Shown: positions 8,586-17,659, counted from the first letter of the stretch. The stretch is DNA of 25,670 bases from CAYNLG01 sp964397995 (GCA_964397995.1 CAYNLG010000056.1:1-25670), one strand, 5' to 3'. Notes: generated by a model not told the origin, from the letters alone. A program made the numbers and translations.

Positions 8586-10682
8586 ATGGATTCGATCAGC
8601 CGCATCCGCAATATCGGCATCAGCGCCCACATCGATTCGGGCAAGACCACCCTGAGCGAGCGGATGCTCTTCTATGCTGGCCGCATCCACCGCATGCGCG
8701 AGGTCCACGACCGCGACGGCGGCGCCACCATGGACTGGATGGAGCTGGAGAAAGAGCGCGGCATCACGATCACCTCGGCCGCCACGCGCATCGACTGGGG
8801 CGTCAACACCATCAACCTCATCGACACCCCCGGCCACGTCGACTTCACCGTCGAGGTCGAGCGGAGCCTCCGCGTCCTGGACGGCGGCGTCATGGTGCTG
8901 TGCGCCGTCGGCGGCGTCCAGAGCCAGAGCGTGACCGTCGACCGCCAGATGAAACGCTACGGCGTCCCGCGCCTGGCCTTCATCAACAAGATGGACCGCA
9001 CCGGGGCCGACCCGGAGCGCGTCCTGCGCGAGCTCGAAGAGAAGCTCGACCTGCGGGTCCTGCCCATCCAGATGCCCATCGGCACCGGCGACGCCTTCGA
9101 CGGCCTCGTCGACCTGGTCACCATGGAAGCCGTCCGCTTCGAGGGCGACGCCGGCGAACGGGTCGTGCGCGGCCCGGTGCCGGCGGCGCTGAAGGACGAG
9201 GCGGAGGCGTCGCGGCACGCGATGCTCGACCGCCTGAGCCTCCACAGCGACGAGATGACCGATCTCCTGCTCGAGGAGCTCGACGTCCCCGAGGCGATGA
9301 TCCACGAAACGCTCCGCGAGGCCGCCCTGAACGGCGACCTCGTGCCCGTCCTCATGGGCTCGGCCCTCGACAACCAGGGCGTCCAGCCCCTGCTCGACGC
9401 CGTCTGCGCCTACCTGCCCAGCCCGCTCGACCGGACGGCCTTCGCCCGCGACCACGCCAACGACGGGGCCGAGGTGCCCCTGGCCGCCGACCCCGACGCC
9501 CCGGCCGTCGCCATGGCCTTCAAGGTGGTCGACGAGTCCTTCGGCCGCCTCAGCTACGTCCGCATCTACCAGGGCCGCATCGAGAAGGGCGGCACCTACA
9601 CCAACGCCCGGACGGGCCAGACCATGCGGGCCGGCCGCCTTGTCCGCATGCACGCCGACCAGCGCGACGACCTGACCGACGCCGGCCCGGGCGACATCGT
9701 CGCCATCGTCGGCGCCGACACCGCCTCCGGCGACACGCTCTGCGGCCCGGGCGCCAGCGTCAGCCTCGAAAGCATCTTCGTGGCCGAACCCGTCATCAGC
9801 CTCTCGGTCACCCCGGCCTCCAGCAACGACCAGGACCGCATGGCCAAGGCCCTGAACCGGTTCATGCGCGAGGACCCGACCTTCCGCGTCTCGACCGACC
9901 CGGAGACCGGCGAGACCGTCATCGCCGGCATGGGCGAGCTCCACCTCGACGTCTATGTCGAACGCCTCCGCCGCGAGTTCAAGGCCCAGGTCACCGTCGG
10001 GGCCCCGAGCGTCTCGTACCGCGAGGCGCCGACGCGGCCGGCGGAATACGACTACCGGCACAAGAAGCAGACCGGCGGCGCGGGCCAGTTCGCCGAGATC
10101 GAGGGCCGCCTCGAACCGCTGACCGGCGAGGACGACCCGCCCTACGAGTTCGAGGACAACATCAAGGGCGGCGCGGTCCCGCGCGAGTACATCCCCGCGG
10201 TCAGCCGCGGCTTCGTCGACGCCATGAAGGAAGGCCCGCTGGCGGGCTACGAAATCGTCGGCTGCCGCCTCACCCTCGACGACGGCAACTACCACGAGGT
10301 GGACTCCAGCGAGATGGCCTTCCACACGGCCGCCATCGCCGCCTTCCGCCAGGCGTTCCAGCGGAGCGCCCCGTGCCTCCAGGAACCGATCATGGCCGTC
10401 GAGGTCGAGACGCCGACCGAGGCCCAGGGCCCGATCGTGGCCGACCTGACGAGCCGGCGCGGCCTGGTGATGGCGACCGAGCAGCGCGGGGCCCACACCG
10501 TGATCCGCGCCGAGGTGCCGCTGGCGAGCATGTTCGGCTACGCGACGGTGGTCCGGGGCCTCTCGAAGGGGATGGCGACCTTCTCGATGGAGATGGCCCA
10601 CTACGCCCGCGTGCCGGAGAAGCTGGCCGAAGAGATCATCGCCCGACGCCGCCGCGACCGCCAGGACAGCCCGAAGCAGTAA
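8586..10682 (+). CDS. fusA: elongation factor G, spdEFG1/mitochondrial EFG1-like
   Basis: A 698-residue translational GTPase of normal EF-G length. It catalyses GTP-driven translocation of tRNA and mRNA on the ribosome. The G domain shows G1 AHIDSGKTT (14-22), the switch region RGITITSAAT near 58, G3 DTPGH (80-84) and G4 NKMD (134-137). Domain II, III/IV and V signatures follow, including GMGELHLDVYVERL, KKQTGGAGQFA and FGYATVVRGLSKGMATF. The Ser in HIDSGKT (most bacterial EF-G has HIDAGKT), AGRIHRMREV, CAVGGVQSQSVTV and LGSAL-like MGSALDNQGVQPLLDAV closely match mitochondrial EFG1 and its bacterial relatives (spdEFG1). ACGGAG lies just before the ATG at 8586. It stands outside any str ribosomal operon and has its own promoter at 8314-8341. 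Translocase function is likely, but whether another EF-G exists in the genome cannot be seen. Confidence 0.93.
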   Translation: MDSISRIRNIGISAHIDSGKTTLSERMLFYAGRIHRMREVHDRDGGATMDWMELEKERGITITSAATRIDWGVNTINLIDTPGHVDFTVEVERSLRVLDGGVMVLCAVGGVQSQSVTVDRQMKRYGVPRLAFINKMDRTGADPERVLRELEEKLDLRVLPIQMPIGTGDAFDGLVDLVTMEAVRFEGDAGERVVRGPVPAALKDEAEASRHAMLDRLSLHSDEMTDLLLEELDVPEAMIHETLREAALNGDLVPVLMGSALDNQGVQPLLDAVCAYLPSPLDRTAFARDHANDGAEVPLAADPDAPAVAMAFKVVDESFGRLSYVRIYQGRIEKGGTYTNARTGQTMRAGRLVRMHADQRDDLTDAGPGDIVAIVGADTASGDTLCGPGASVSLESIFVAEPVISLSVTPASSNDQDRMAKALNRFMREDPTFRVSTDPETGETVIAGMGELHLDVYVERLRREFKAQVTVGAPSVSYREAPTRPAEYDYRHKKQTGGAGQFAEIEGRLEPLTGEDDPPYEFEDNIKGGAVPREYIPAVSRGFVDAMKEGPLAGYEIVGCRLTLDDGNYHEVDSSEMAFHTAAIAAFRQAFQRSAPCLQEPIMAVEVETPTEAQGPIVADLTSRRGLVMATEQRGAHTVIRAEVPLASMFGYATVVRGLSKGMATFSMEMAHYARVPEKLAEEIIARRRRDRQDSPKQ

Positions 10683-10741
10683 GCCGCGCCGGCGCGGCAC
10701 GGGCCGCCGACGGACGGCATGCCCCTCCGCTCCCGCGGAGG
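10683..10741 (+). terminator. palindrome and hairpin after the EF-G gene
   Basis: A perfect 16-bp palindrome, GCCGCGCCGGCGCGGC, starts at the first base after the TAA (10683-10698). A 7-bp hairpin, CCTCCGC-TCCC-GCGGAGG, follows at 10724-10741. Neither is followed by a U-tract. They could slow RNA polymerase or protect the mRNA 3' end. The remaining 160 bp before the next gene shows nothing else recognisable. Confidence 0.4.
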
Positions 10742-10902
10742 ACGCGACGCGGCCCGCACGGGCCACCGCCGGTGTGTGCGTTAGTCCGTTACTTCATTGC
10801 GGTTCCGCGGGTTCTAACACGCGCCGCCACCGCGCGCCGGCGCTGGCACCGCCGGGCCGGTACCATGGCCGCCCGCGTCGACCCGAGAGACGGAGCCCGC
10901 CC

Positions 10903-13900
10903 GTGATTGCGCCGAAACGCCTCCGCCCCGCCTGGCTGCTCGTTCTGCTCGCGGCCCTCGGCCTGCCATGCCTGGCCGAAGAGCCCGACGTCCTGCCCGA
11001 GGGCGAGACCTTCCGCACCGAGGCCGACGACCTGGCCGAGACCGACGAGGAACCCGAGAGCCGCCAGCTCGGCTCCCTCGGGGCGGTCTCCATCCCGTTC
11101 GAGGTCGAGGCCGCCTGCACCGGCACGCTCGCCCTCTACACGCCCGGGGGGCAGCTCGTCCGCATCCTGGGCCAGGCCCTCGACTTCCGGCCCGGCCCGG
11201 TGGTGGCCCGCTGGGACGGCCTTGACCTCTTCGGCAACGTCGTCCCCGCCGGGACGGAACTCGCGGTCACCCTCATCACGAATCCCGGCCTTCGGGCGGT
11301 CTACGAGTTCAGCGTGGGCGGCCCGGCAGACCCGCCCTGGGGGACGCGGCCCGAGGGCGAGGGCCTCGCCATGCGGGCCGGCGGCTGGCTGGGGGACCAC
11401 TCCTGCCCGGGCGCGGCCGTGGCCGTCGGCGAGCGGGTCCTGCTGGGCTGCTTCCTGGCCGAGCACGGCAGCAACATGATTGCGGTCGATGGCGACGGGC
11501 ACAAGCTCTGGGGCGGCAAGCTGGACGGCTGGAGCGGTCCCGTCCAGTTCGCCACCGACGGCACGGACGCCTACGCGCTGCTCCGGCGCGGCCAGGCGGT
11601 CTACCGCGTCGACCCGGCCACCGGCGAGCGCCGGCGCCTCCTGGAGGCCGGCCCCGACGCCATTCGGTGCATCGCCGCCGCCCCGGGCCGCCTCCTCTCG
11701 CTCCACCGAAGCCACGAGCGGGACGTCTCCCCCTTCCGCCGCGCCCTCGGCAAGGGCCGGATCGACTTCGCGGCCTCGCGGCCCCAGGTGCTCGAGACGA
11801 GCGCCCCGACGGAGTTCCACATCTCGCCCCAGGCCGCCTTCGGCAACGTCTTCACCGAGCCCGGCAACCCGCAGAACCACGCCCGGCTCATTCCGTGGAA
11901 CGGCGAGGGCTTCATCGTCCTGGTCTTCAAGGAGCCCGTCCAGGTCGGCACGGTCCTGCTCGGCTACACCGAGGGCGTCGAAAAGGCCCAGGTGTACGTG
12001 CTGAAGGAGGGCCTCGTCTTCGACCACGACGCCCACTCGCCGCTCCGCGAGACCGGCGACGCCATCCTCGACAGCTTCAACCTGGCCGAGTTCGACACGA
12101 ACTGGGAGCGGCTGGGCGAGACCCGCGTCGCGGACCCGCTGAACTTCGTCACCGCCCCGCGCGACGGGATGCGCACGCGCGCCATGTACCTCAAGTACAC
12201 GCCCGAGAAGAAGCCCGGCCCCGGCAAGGCCTGGACGGCGGGCCTCTCCATGGCCCGCATCCTGGCCGAGCGGATCGCCCCCGTGCCGGTCGTCGGGCGG
12301 CTCCACCTCCCGGCATCCATCCAGGGCAACCGCGGCGCCGGCCCGACCGGCTGGAACTTCCTGGCCGAGGTCCCCGCCAGCGACATCTACCCCGCCGCCG
12401 TCGTCTACGACTTCGGCGCCGAGACGACCTTCGACGGCCTCGTCCTGCTCAACTGCACGAGCCCCTCGGTCTTCCTCGACGTCTACACCGGCGACCCGGC
12501 GGCCGACCCGCGGGCCGCCCCGGACACGGCCTGGCGCGAGGTCGCCCGCTACAAGGGCCCGTACAACAAGAAGCTCCGCCACCTCTCCGCCAGCCGCAAG
12601 AGCAACGAGCACTTCATCGAGCTGCCCGACCGGACGACAACGCGGGCCGTCCGCTTCCGCGCGACCGACGGCTACCGCCACGGCAAGTGGGGCCAAGGCG
12701 GCGACAATCCGTACCTCGTCGAGTGCCACGCCGTCGCCCTCGTCCGGACCCTGAGCGGCGCCCCGCGCCCGCCCGCCTGGATCGTCCGCGTCACCGACCC
12801 CGCCACCGGCCAGGCCGAGCGCGAGCTGCGCGGCGACGACCTCCACGTCGACGCCATGGCCTGCGGCCCCGACGGGACGCTCTACACCGTGACCGGCAAC
12901 ACGCTCAACCGGACCGCCCTCACCGAGACGGGCCTGGCCCACACCGTGCTCGCCGAGGGCGAGATCGCCGAGGCCCTCTCGATGGCCGTCTCGGCCGACC
13001 GTATCGCCGTCGGCGACGGCGCCCGCGGCGCCGTCCTCCTGTTCTCACGCGATGGCCGCCTCCAGACCGTCATCGGCGACCGCGGCCGGCGGCAGCGCGG
13101 CCCGTGGGACCCGAACGTGATCGAAGCGCCGCGCGGGGTGGCGATCGACGCGCGCGGCAACGTGTGGGTGGCCGAGCAACGGTTCGCCCCGAAACGCGTC
13201 GCCCGCTTCGGCCCCGACGGCGCGTTCCGGGCCGAGTTCACCGGCCCGCCGATGTACGGCGGCGGAGGGTACCTGGACCCGACCCTCCGGCGCTTCTACT
13301 ACCGGTCGGTCGAGCACGCCCTCGACTGGGACGCCGGCACCAGCCGCGTCGCCGCCCTCAACGACCGCCTCCACGCCGAGGCGTCCCCCGCCCTGGAGGG
13401 CAGCTCCTTCGCCTACACCGGCATCGGGCGGCCCATCTACCACAACGGCCGCCGCTACATCGTGGGCGGCACCGTCATCTGCCAGTTGCCCGAGGGGGCG
13501 CACACCTGGAAGCCCTGCGTCGTCATGGGCTCGGCCCTCCGCAGCCCCTTCCTCCACGGCAAGGCCGCGTGGAACCGCCACTGGGCCCGCCTGGACCTGC
13601 GCGGCAAAGGGTTCATCTGGTGCGACCGGAACGACGACGGCGGCACCCAGATCAAGGAGGTCGAGCTCTTCGACGAGGCCGCCTTCCCGGACCTCTTCCG
13701 CGGCCTCACCATCGGGCCCGACCTCACGCTTTGGGGTACGAACGCGCGGGCCGTCCCCAGCGGCTGGACCGACGGCGGGTGCCCGATCTTCACCTTCGCC
13801 GACTTCAGGCCCTTCGCCTACGACAAGCTCGCCCCCCACTACCCGCGCAACTACACCCTCGGCGGGCCGCGCTCCGCCAAGCCCGGCTACTTCGGCTTCA

Positions 13901-15273
13901 AGTGGATCCTCCGCGACGGGTCGCTCATCCAGGAGGGCCAGCCCTACGTCGTCACGCCCGAGATGACGATCCGCGGCGGCCCGGTGACGGCCGCCCCGAC
14001 CGACTACATCCCGCCCATCCACGGGACGGTCCAGAGCCAGCCCTGGACGTTCGCCGGCAGCGCCGTCACCGAGTCGCCCCTCGGCGAGGTCGCCTGCGTC
14101 AACTCCAACAACGGCTACTGGTACGTCTGGGCCGCCCGCTACGGCTGCGTCGTCGGCACCTTCTTCGACGGCAGCGAGGGAGGCTGGGGGACGGGTCTGG
14201 CGGCGGAGCGCGGCACGGACGTGACCGGCCGCAAGCAATCCTGGGAAGGCTGGGGCGCCCACTTCCTCAAGGCCGACGACGGCCGCTACTACGCCGTCGC
14301 CGGCAAAGGCTTCCACGGCATCAGCCGCATCGAGGGCCTCGACGACTTCCAGGTCCGCACCTGGCCGCTCCGGGTCCCCGAGGCGAGTGTGGCCGCCAAC
14401 ACCCGGCTCCGCACCTTCCTCCGCGACCGGTACCACGCCATGAAGGCCGCCGGCAGCAAGTCCGGCCGCAAGGAACTGCTCCCGGCGGACCTCGCCAAGC
14501 GTGTCCCGCAGTTCCGCTGCGACGGCGAGATCCAGGAATGGGGCAAACGGTCCGAACTCCACGCCATCGGCCCGGCCCGCCGGAAGCTCGTCTTCGACCT
14601 GGCACCGAGCGAGCGCGGCCTGGCGCTGGCCTTGGCGGGCGAGACGAAACTCGGGAAACCCGCCGCCGACTGGAAGACCCTCTTCGCCCACGGCTTCGCG
14701 TGCGAGTTCGTCTTCCGCACCGACGGCCGCGCCCGCGGCCGCGACCTCGTCGCCGGCGACCGGCGCCTCGTCATCGGCAAGGTCGGCCAGGGGTGGACGG
14801 CCGTCCTCTACGACTACATCGACCCGGCGGCCCCCGAGGGTGCGGGCCTGGTGCTGGCGAGCGACGTCGTCGAGGCCCGCATCGCCCGCGTCACGCGCCT
14901 CGGCCAAGGCGACCTCGACCTGGCCGTCAAGGAATCGGGCCTGGGCATCGACCTGAAGGACCTCGGCGGACTCGACCTGGAGGGCTTCGGCGAAGAACCC
15001 GCCCTGCCCGGCTCGGTCGAAAGGACCCCCGCCGCCCCCACGTCGAAGGACGTGAGCCTCTGGTCGATGGAGCTCTTCATCCCGTGGAAAACGCTCGGCC
15101 TCAGTCCGGGCGCCCGCGTCCGCTGCGACGTCGGCGTCCGCTTCCCAACGGCCGACGGCACGGGCGCCGAGCGGCTGTGGTGGTCGAACCGGGCCCCCGC
15201 CCCGACGGGCGACCCGGCCGTCGAGGCCGCCCTCCTGCCCGGCACGTGGGGCACCATCCAGATGGGCAAGTGA
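10903..15273 (+). CDS. giant secreted multidomain protein with NHL-like propeller and C-terminal CBM9-like domain
   Basis: I do not recognise this 1,456-residue protein as a named family. A signal peptide is clear (LLVLLAALGLPCLA, cleavage near residue 25). Residues about 62-130 resemble a FlgD-type Ig fold (ALYTPGGQLVRIL, then WDGLDLFGNVVPAGT). Propeller-like segments follow. Two stretches near 300-390 and 470-600 look like discoidin-type beta-sandwiches by eye. An NHL-type blade, PRGVAIDARGNVWVAEQ, lies near 740. The last 250 residues, from CDGEIQEWG near 1205 to FIPWKTLGL and WGTIQM at the end, resemble a CBM9-like domain. The design suggests an envelope or extracellular carbohydrate-binding protein; no catalytic site is assignable. 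The GTG at 10903 follows GGAG with a 7-nt spacer and directly precedes the signal peptide, so it is better than an upstream in-frame start at 10774. Confidence 0.8.
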   Translation: MIAPKRLRPAWLLVLLAALGLPCLAEEPDVLPEGETFRTEADDLAETDEEPESRQLGSLGAVSIPFEVEAACTGTLALYTPGGQLVRILGQALDFRPGPVVARWDGLDLFGNVVPAGTELAVTLITNPGLRAVYEFSVGGPADPPWGTRPEGEGLAMRAGGWLGDHSCPGAAVAVGERVLLGCFLAEHGSNMIAVDGDGHKLWGGKLDGWSGPVQFATDGTDAYALLRRGQAVYRVDPATGERRRLLEAGPDAIRCIAAAPGRLLSLHRSHERDVSPFRRALGKGRIDFAASRPQVLETSAPTEFHISPQAAFGNVFTEPGNPQNHARLIPWNGEGFIVLVFKEPVQVGTVLLGYTEGVEKAQVYVLKEGLVFDHDAHSPLRETGDAILDSFNLAEFDTNWERLGETRVADPLNFVTAPRDGMRTRAMYLKYTPEKKPGPGKAWTAGLSMARILAERIAPVPVVGRLHLPASIQGNRGAGPTGWNFLAEVPASDIYPAAVVYDFGAETTFDGLVLLNCTSPSVFLDVYTGDPAADPRAAPDTAWREVARYKGPYNKKLRHLSASRKSNEHFIELPDRTTTRAVRFRATDGYRHGKWGQGGDNPYLVECHAVALVRTLSGAPRPPAWIVRVTDPATGQAERELRGDDLHVDAMACGPDGTLYTVTGNTLNRTALTETGLAHTVLAEGEIAEALSMAVSADRIAVGDGARGAVLLFSRDGRLQTVIGDRGRRQRGPWDPNVIEAPRGVAIDARGNVWVAEQRFAPKRVARFGPDGAFRAEFTGPPMYGGGGYLDPTLRRFYYRSVEHALDWDAGTSRVAALNDRLHAEASPALEGSSFAYTGIGRPIYHNGRRYIVGGTVICQLPEGAHTWKPCVVMGSALRSPFLHGKAAWNRHWARLDLRGKGFIWCDRNDDGGTQIKEVELFDEAAFPDLFRGLTIGPDLTLWGTNARAVPSGWTDGGCPIFTFADFRPFAYDKLAPHYPRNYTLGGPRSAKPGYFGFKWILRDGSLIQEGQPYVVTPEMTIRGGPVTAAPTDYIPPIHGTVQSQPWTFAGSAVTESPLGEVACVNSNNGYWYVWAARYGCVVGTFFDGSEGGWGTGLAAERGTDVTGRKQSWEGWGAHFLKADDGRYYAVAGKGFHGISRIEGLDDFQVRTWPLRVPEASVAANTRLRTFLRDRYHAMKAAGSKSGRKELLPADLAKRVPQFRCDGEIQEWGKRSELHAIGPARRKLVFDLAPSERGLALALAGETKLGKPAADWKTLFAHGFACEFVFRTDGRARGRDLVAGDRRLVIGKVGQGWTAVLYDYIDPAAPEGAGLVLASDVVEARIARVTRLGQGDLDLAVKESGLGIDLKDLGGLDLEGFGEEPALPGSVERTPAAPTSKDVSLWSMELFIPWKTLGLSPGARVRCDVGVRFPTADGTGAERLWWSNRAPAPTGDPAVEAALLPGTWGTIQMGK

Positions 15274-15283
15274 GCCGCGCCCG

Positions 15284-15332
15284 CGGCGAAGGCGTGGGCA
15301 CGGCCATCCTGCCCGTGAGCTCTCCTTCGCCG
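15284..15332. terminator. long hairpin between convergent genes
   Basis: A perfect 9-bp inverted repeat, CGGCGAAGG (15284-15292) and CCTTCGCCG (15324-15332), encloses an inner GGGCA/TGCCC pair (15296-15300 and 15310-15314). It sits between two converging stop codons, where a bidirectional terminator is expected. There is no U-tract on either side, so the termination role is inferred from position. Confidence 0.45.
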
Positions 15333-15372
15333 TCTTGCCGTTCGCCCCGGGCGGGCGCCACCGGCCGCGCCG

Positions 15373-16353
15373 CTACACCACCTCGTCCGGCGGCAGGGGG
15401 CGCGGCAACTCGCCCTGGGGCTGCGGAGGCGGCGGCGTCTGGCCCGGTAGCGGCGTGTCTCCCGCCAGCGGCGCCCACGCCGGACCCAGCTGCGCCAGGA
15501 ACCCCAGCGCGTAGCTCCGCATGAACACCGCCACCGGCAGCAGCAGCACCGTCCCGAGGTACGGCAGCCACGCCAGGCAGCACGCGCACCCGCACGTCAT
15601 CAGCCCGAGCAGCATGACCAGCATCCCGACGGCTGCCCCCAGCACGTGGGCCAGCAGGTAGAAGAGCGCAAACGGTCCCCACCGCCCGGGCAGGAGCTCG
15701 TACCGCAGCACCCGCCAGGCGTCCATCACGCGCAGGTCCCGCAGGTACATGATCGGCACGACAAAGTCCGAGAGCAGCGCCTCGGCCAGCCCGAAGACCA
15801 GGGCGAACAGCAGGAAGAAGACCACGCCGAGCAGAATCGCGATCAGCCCGAACGGCAGGAACACCCTGGCCTCGATTGCCGGCCACGCCACCACGAAGAC
15901 GACCCCGCCGCCCAGCACCATCGCCGCCAGCCCCAGCAGCCCCAGCACGATCCGGAACCAGAACACGCTGCCCGCGCGCGCCCGGTACGTGTGCCACGGC
16001 TCGACCACGGCGCCGCGGTTCCGGACGACGCCGTCCAGGAACATGAACTCGCCGCGCGACTTCAGCCACACCACGGCGACGCCGAGGGCGATCACCAGCA
16101 GGCCGCCGAGGATGCCGGCGGCCAGGAGGAACGGCCCGAGCTCGTCCATCAGGTGCCGGGCCTCGCGGGCGAGGGCCTTGCCGCTGTCGCCTCCACACAA
16201 GTTGCTGCTGAACTGGAAGCCGCCCTCGCCGAGCTGCGCGAGCCACGCGCAGAACCCGAGGACGAACCACTTCGTGATGTCGAAGGGCTGGAAGCAGACG
16301 CGGCCCGTGCGCTTCAGGCCGTACGTCAGGGCATCAATCACCGAGACGGCCAC
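15373..16353 (-). CDS. polytopic membrane protein, DUF7544-like
   Basis: A 326-residue integral membrane protein. Hydrophobic segments are evident near residues 74-97, 130-158, 166-193, 225-250 and 255-279, with a possible first segment near 29-44. The tail from about 295 is Pro-rich (TPPPPQPQGELPRPLPPDE) and probably cytoplasmic or extended. The N-terminus (DALTYGLKRTGRVCFQPFDITKWFVLGF) and the internal DFVVPIMYLRDLRVMDAWR resemble a poorly characterised bacterial and archaeal membrane family (DUF7544-like) that I recall only loosely. No function is assignable. The start is GTG at 16353, with AGGAAAGGGGG upstream. It lies 43 bp after the ferritin-like gene and probably shares its transcript. 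Confidence 0.8.
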   Translation of the reverse strand: MAVSVIDALTYGLKRTGRVCFQPFDITKWFVLGFCAWLAQLGEGGFQFSSNLCGGDSGKALAREARHLMDELGPFLLAAGILGGLLVIALGVAVVWLKSRGEFMFLDGVVRNRGAVVEPWHTYRARAGSVFWFRIVLGLLGLAAMVLGGGVVFVVAWPAIEARVFLPFGLIAILLGVVFFLLFALVFGLAEALLSDFVVPIMYLRDLRVMDAWRVLRYELLPGRWGPFALFYLLAHVLGAAVGMLVMLLGLMTCGCACCLAWLPYLGTVLLLPVAVFMRSYALGFLAQLGPAWAPLAGDTPLPGQTPPPPQPQGELPRPLPPDEVV

Positions 16354-16396
16354 GGCAGCGAACCCCCTTTCCTCGGCCCGCGCCCGGCGGCCGCGT

Positions 16397-16867
16397 CTAC
16401 GCCCCCAGGCGCTGCCCGATCTCCTCGATCCGCTCGATGTGCCGCTCTTCCTCGGCGATGATCCGGTCCACCGTGGCGGTGTCCGAGACGCCCGCGCGCA
16501 GCCGCTTGTAGAACCGGACGGAGTCCCGCTCCAGCTTGACCGCCATCCGCAGGATCTCCGGCAGCGAACACGTCGGCGGGACGTCGGGTTCGCGGGCGCA
16601 CTCGGGCAGCACCAGGTCGTCGATCAGGTCCTGCATCAACGCCATCTGCTCCGGCTCCAGACGCCGCGCCCGCACGGTCGCCACCATCTCCCGGCGCAGC
16701 GCGTCGAACGCCTGCAGGTGCTCGCTCTCCTCGGCGGCCAGGTCGCGGCAGAGGGCGGCCACGCCGTCGTTGCCGCAGTTCTTCGCCACCTTGTCGTAGA
16801 AGGCCACGCCGGACTCTTCCACCTGCATGGCCATCTGGAGCACCTCGTCGATGTGCAGTGCCGCCAT
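16397..16867 (-). CDS. ferritin-like di-iron (rubrerythrin-type) four-helix protein
   Basis: A 156-residue protein with two helix pairs. It carries the carboxylate/histidine pattern of ferritin-like di-iron proteins: Glu17 (VEESG), E47-x2-H50 (EESEH), Glu113 (LERDS) and E140-x2-H143 (EEERH). The spacing matches the rubrerythrin di-iron domain. The C-terminal Cys4 rubredoxin domain of full rubrerythrins is absent, so it is a domain-only version. Likely roles are iron-linked peroxide or oxygen handling or iron storage; the sequence does not separate these. The ATG at 16867 has AAAGGG upstream. It sits between the DUF1080 gene (51 bp gap) and the membrane protein gene (43 bp gap), probably in one leftward transcript. 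Confidence 0.85.
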   Translation of the reverse strand: MAALHIDEVLQMAMQVEESGVAFYDKVAKNCGNDGVAALCRDLAAEESEHLQAFDALRREMVATVRARRLEPEQMALMQDLIDDLVLPECAREPDVPPTCSLPEILRMAVKLERDSVRFYKRLRAGVSDTATVDRIIAEEERHIERIEEIGQRLGA

Positions 16868-16918
16868 CGGTCCGCCCTTTCGTACGTGGCCCGCCCGCGC
16901 TCTATTCTCGCCCGGACG

Positions 16919-17659
16919 CTACGCGTCGTAGCCCTTCAGCGGCCGGTACCACAGGTTCCGGAACCGCACGGGGTTGCCATGGTCCTGGAGCATCAGCGGC
17001 CCCTCGGGGGGATGCGGCTCCCAGGGCAGGACCTTGCGGTGCGTCGTCGGGCCGATCAGCTCCACGTCGTGGTGCACCACGAGCCCGTTGTGCAAGACCG
17101 TCACCCGCGCGGGGCGCACCAGGCGGTCGCCGTCGAAGCGCGGCCCGACCCAGACGATATCGTAGGTCTGCCACCGGCCCGGGGCGCGGCAGGCGTTGAC
17201 CAGGGGCGGATGCTCGCCGTAGACCGCCGCCGCCGTCCCGTCCGCGTACGTCGGGTTCTCGTGGCAGTCCAGCACCTGGATCTCGTACTTCCCCATCAGG
17301 AACACGCCGCTGTTGCCGCGCCCCTGGCTCTCGCCCACGACCTCTTCGGGGGCGGCCCACTCGACGTGGAGCTGGCAGTCGCCGAAGGCGGCCTTCGTCC
17401 GGATGCCGCCCGACTTCGGCACCACCTCCATGTACCCGTGCTCGACCTTCCAGCCGGCCGGCCCGCCGTCCTTCGTGTTCTCCCAGCCCGCCAGGTCCGT
17501 CCCGTCGAAGAGGATCACCGCGTCCGAGGGCGGCGACCCGGCGGCCTCCTGGGTGCTGGGCGAGGGCGGCGTCACGACGCGCGGCTGCGGCCGCGATGAG
17601 TCGTGGACCTTCCACTGCTGCCCGGGGATCTGCGGCGTATCGTCGTAGCCGAGTGCCAT
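16919..17659 (-). CDS. DUF1080 (3-keto-disaccharide hydrolase-type) protein
   Basis: A 246-residue protein with the concanavalin-like DUF1080 fold seen in many planctomycete proteins. Signatures are VILFDGTDLAGWE (48-60), GGIRTKAAFGDCQLHVEW (84-101), GRGNSGVFLMGKYEIQVLD (113-131) and the closing GPLMLQDHGNPVRFRNLWYR. Relatives bind or cleave sugars, and some are 3-keto-glycoside hydrolases. The substrate here is unknown. Most DUF1080 proteins are exported, but this one starts MALGYDDTPQIPGQQWKVHD with no signal peptide, so it may be cytoplasmic. The ATG at 17659 follows AAGGAG with a 9-nt spacer. It is the first gene of a leftward trio. Confidence 0.88.
   Translation of the reverse strand: MALGYDDTPQIPGQQWKVHDSSRPQPRVVTPPSPSTQEAAGSPPSDAVILFDGTDLAGWENTKDGGPAGWKVEHGYMEVVPKSGGIRTKAAFGDCQLHVEWAAPEEVVGESQGRGNSGVFLMGKYEIQVLDCHENPTYADGTAAAVYGEHPPLVNACRAPGRWQTYDIVWVGPRFDGDRLVRPARVTVLHNGLVVHHDVELIGPTTHRKVLPWEPHPPEGPLMLQDHGNPVRFRNLWYRPLKGYDA

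Noticed and set aside
8493..10766. A 757-codon open frame antisense to the EF-G gene
   Set aside because: The EF-G frame has every GTPase motif. The antisense product is Val/Ala/Gly/Asp-rich with no recognisable domain.
13045..14907. A 620-codon minus-strand frame inside the giant secreted protein gene
   Set aside because: It is repetitive Val/Ala/Gly/Glu-rich sequence with no domain and no plausible ribosome binding site.
11667..15524. A 1,285-codon open frame in another + frame of the giant secreted protein gene
   Set aside because: The product is dominated by Arg and Pro runs with no domain, while the chosen frame has a signal peptide and ordered domains.
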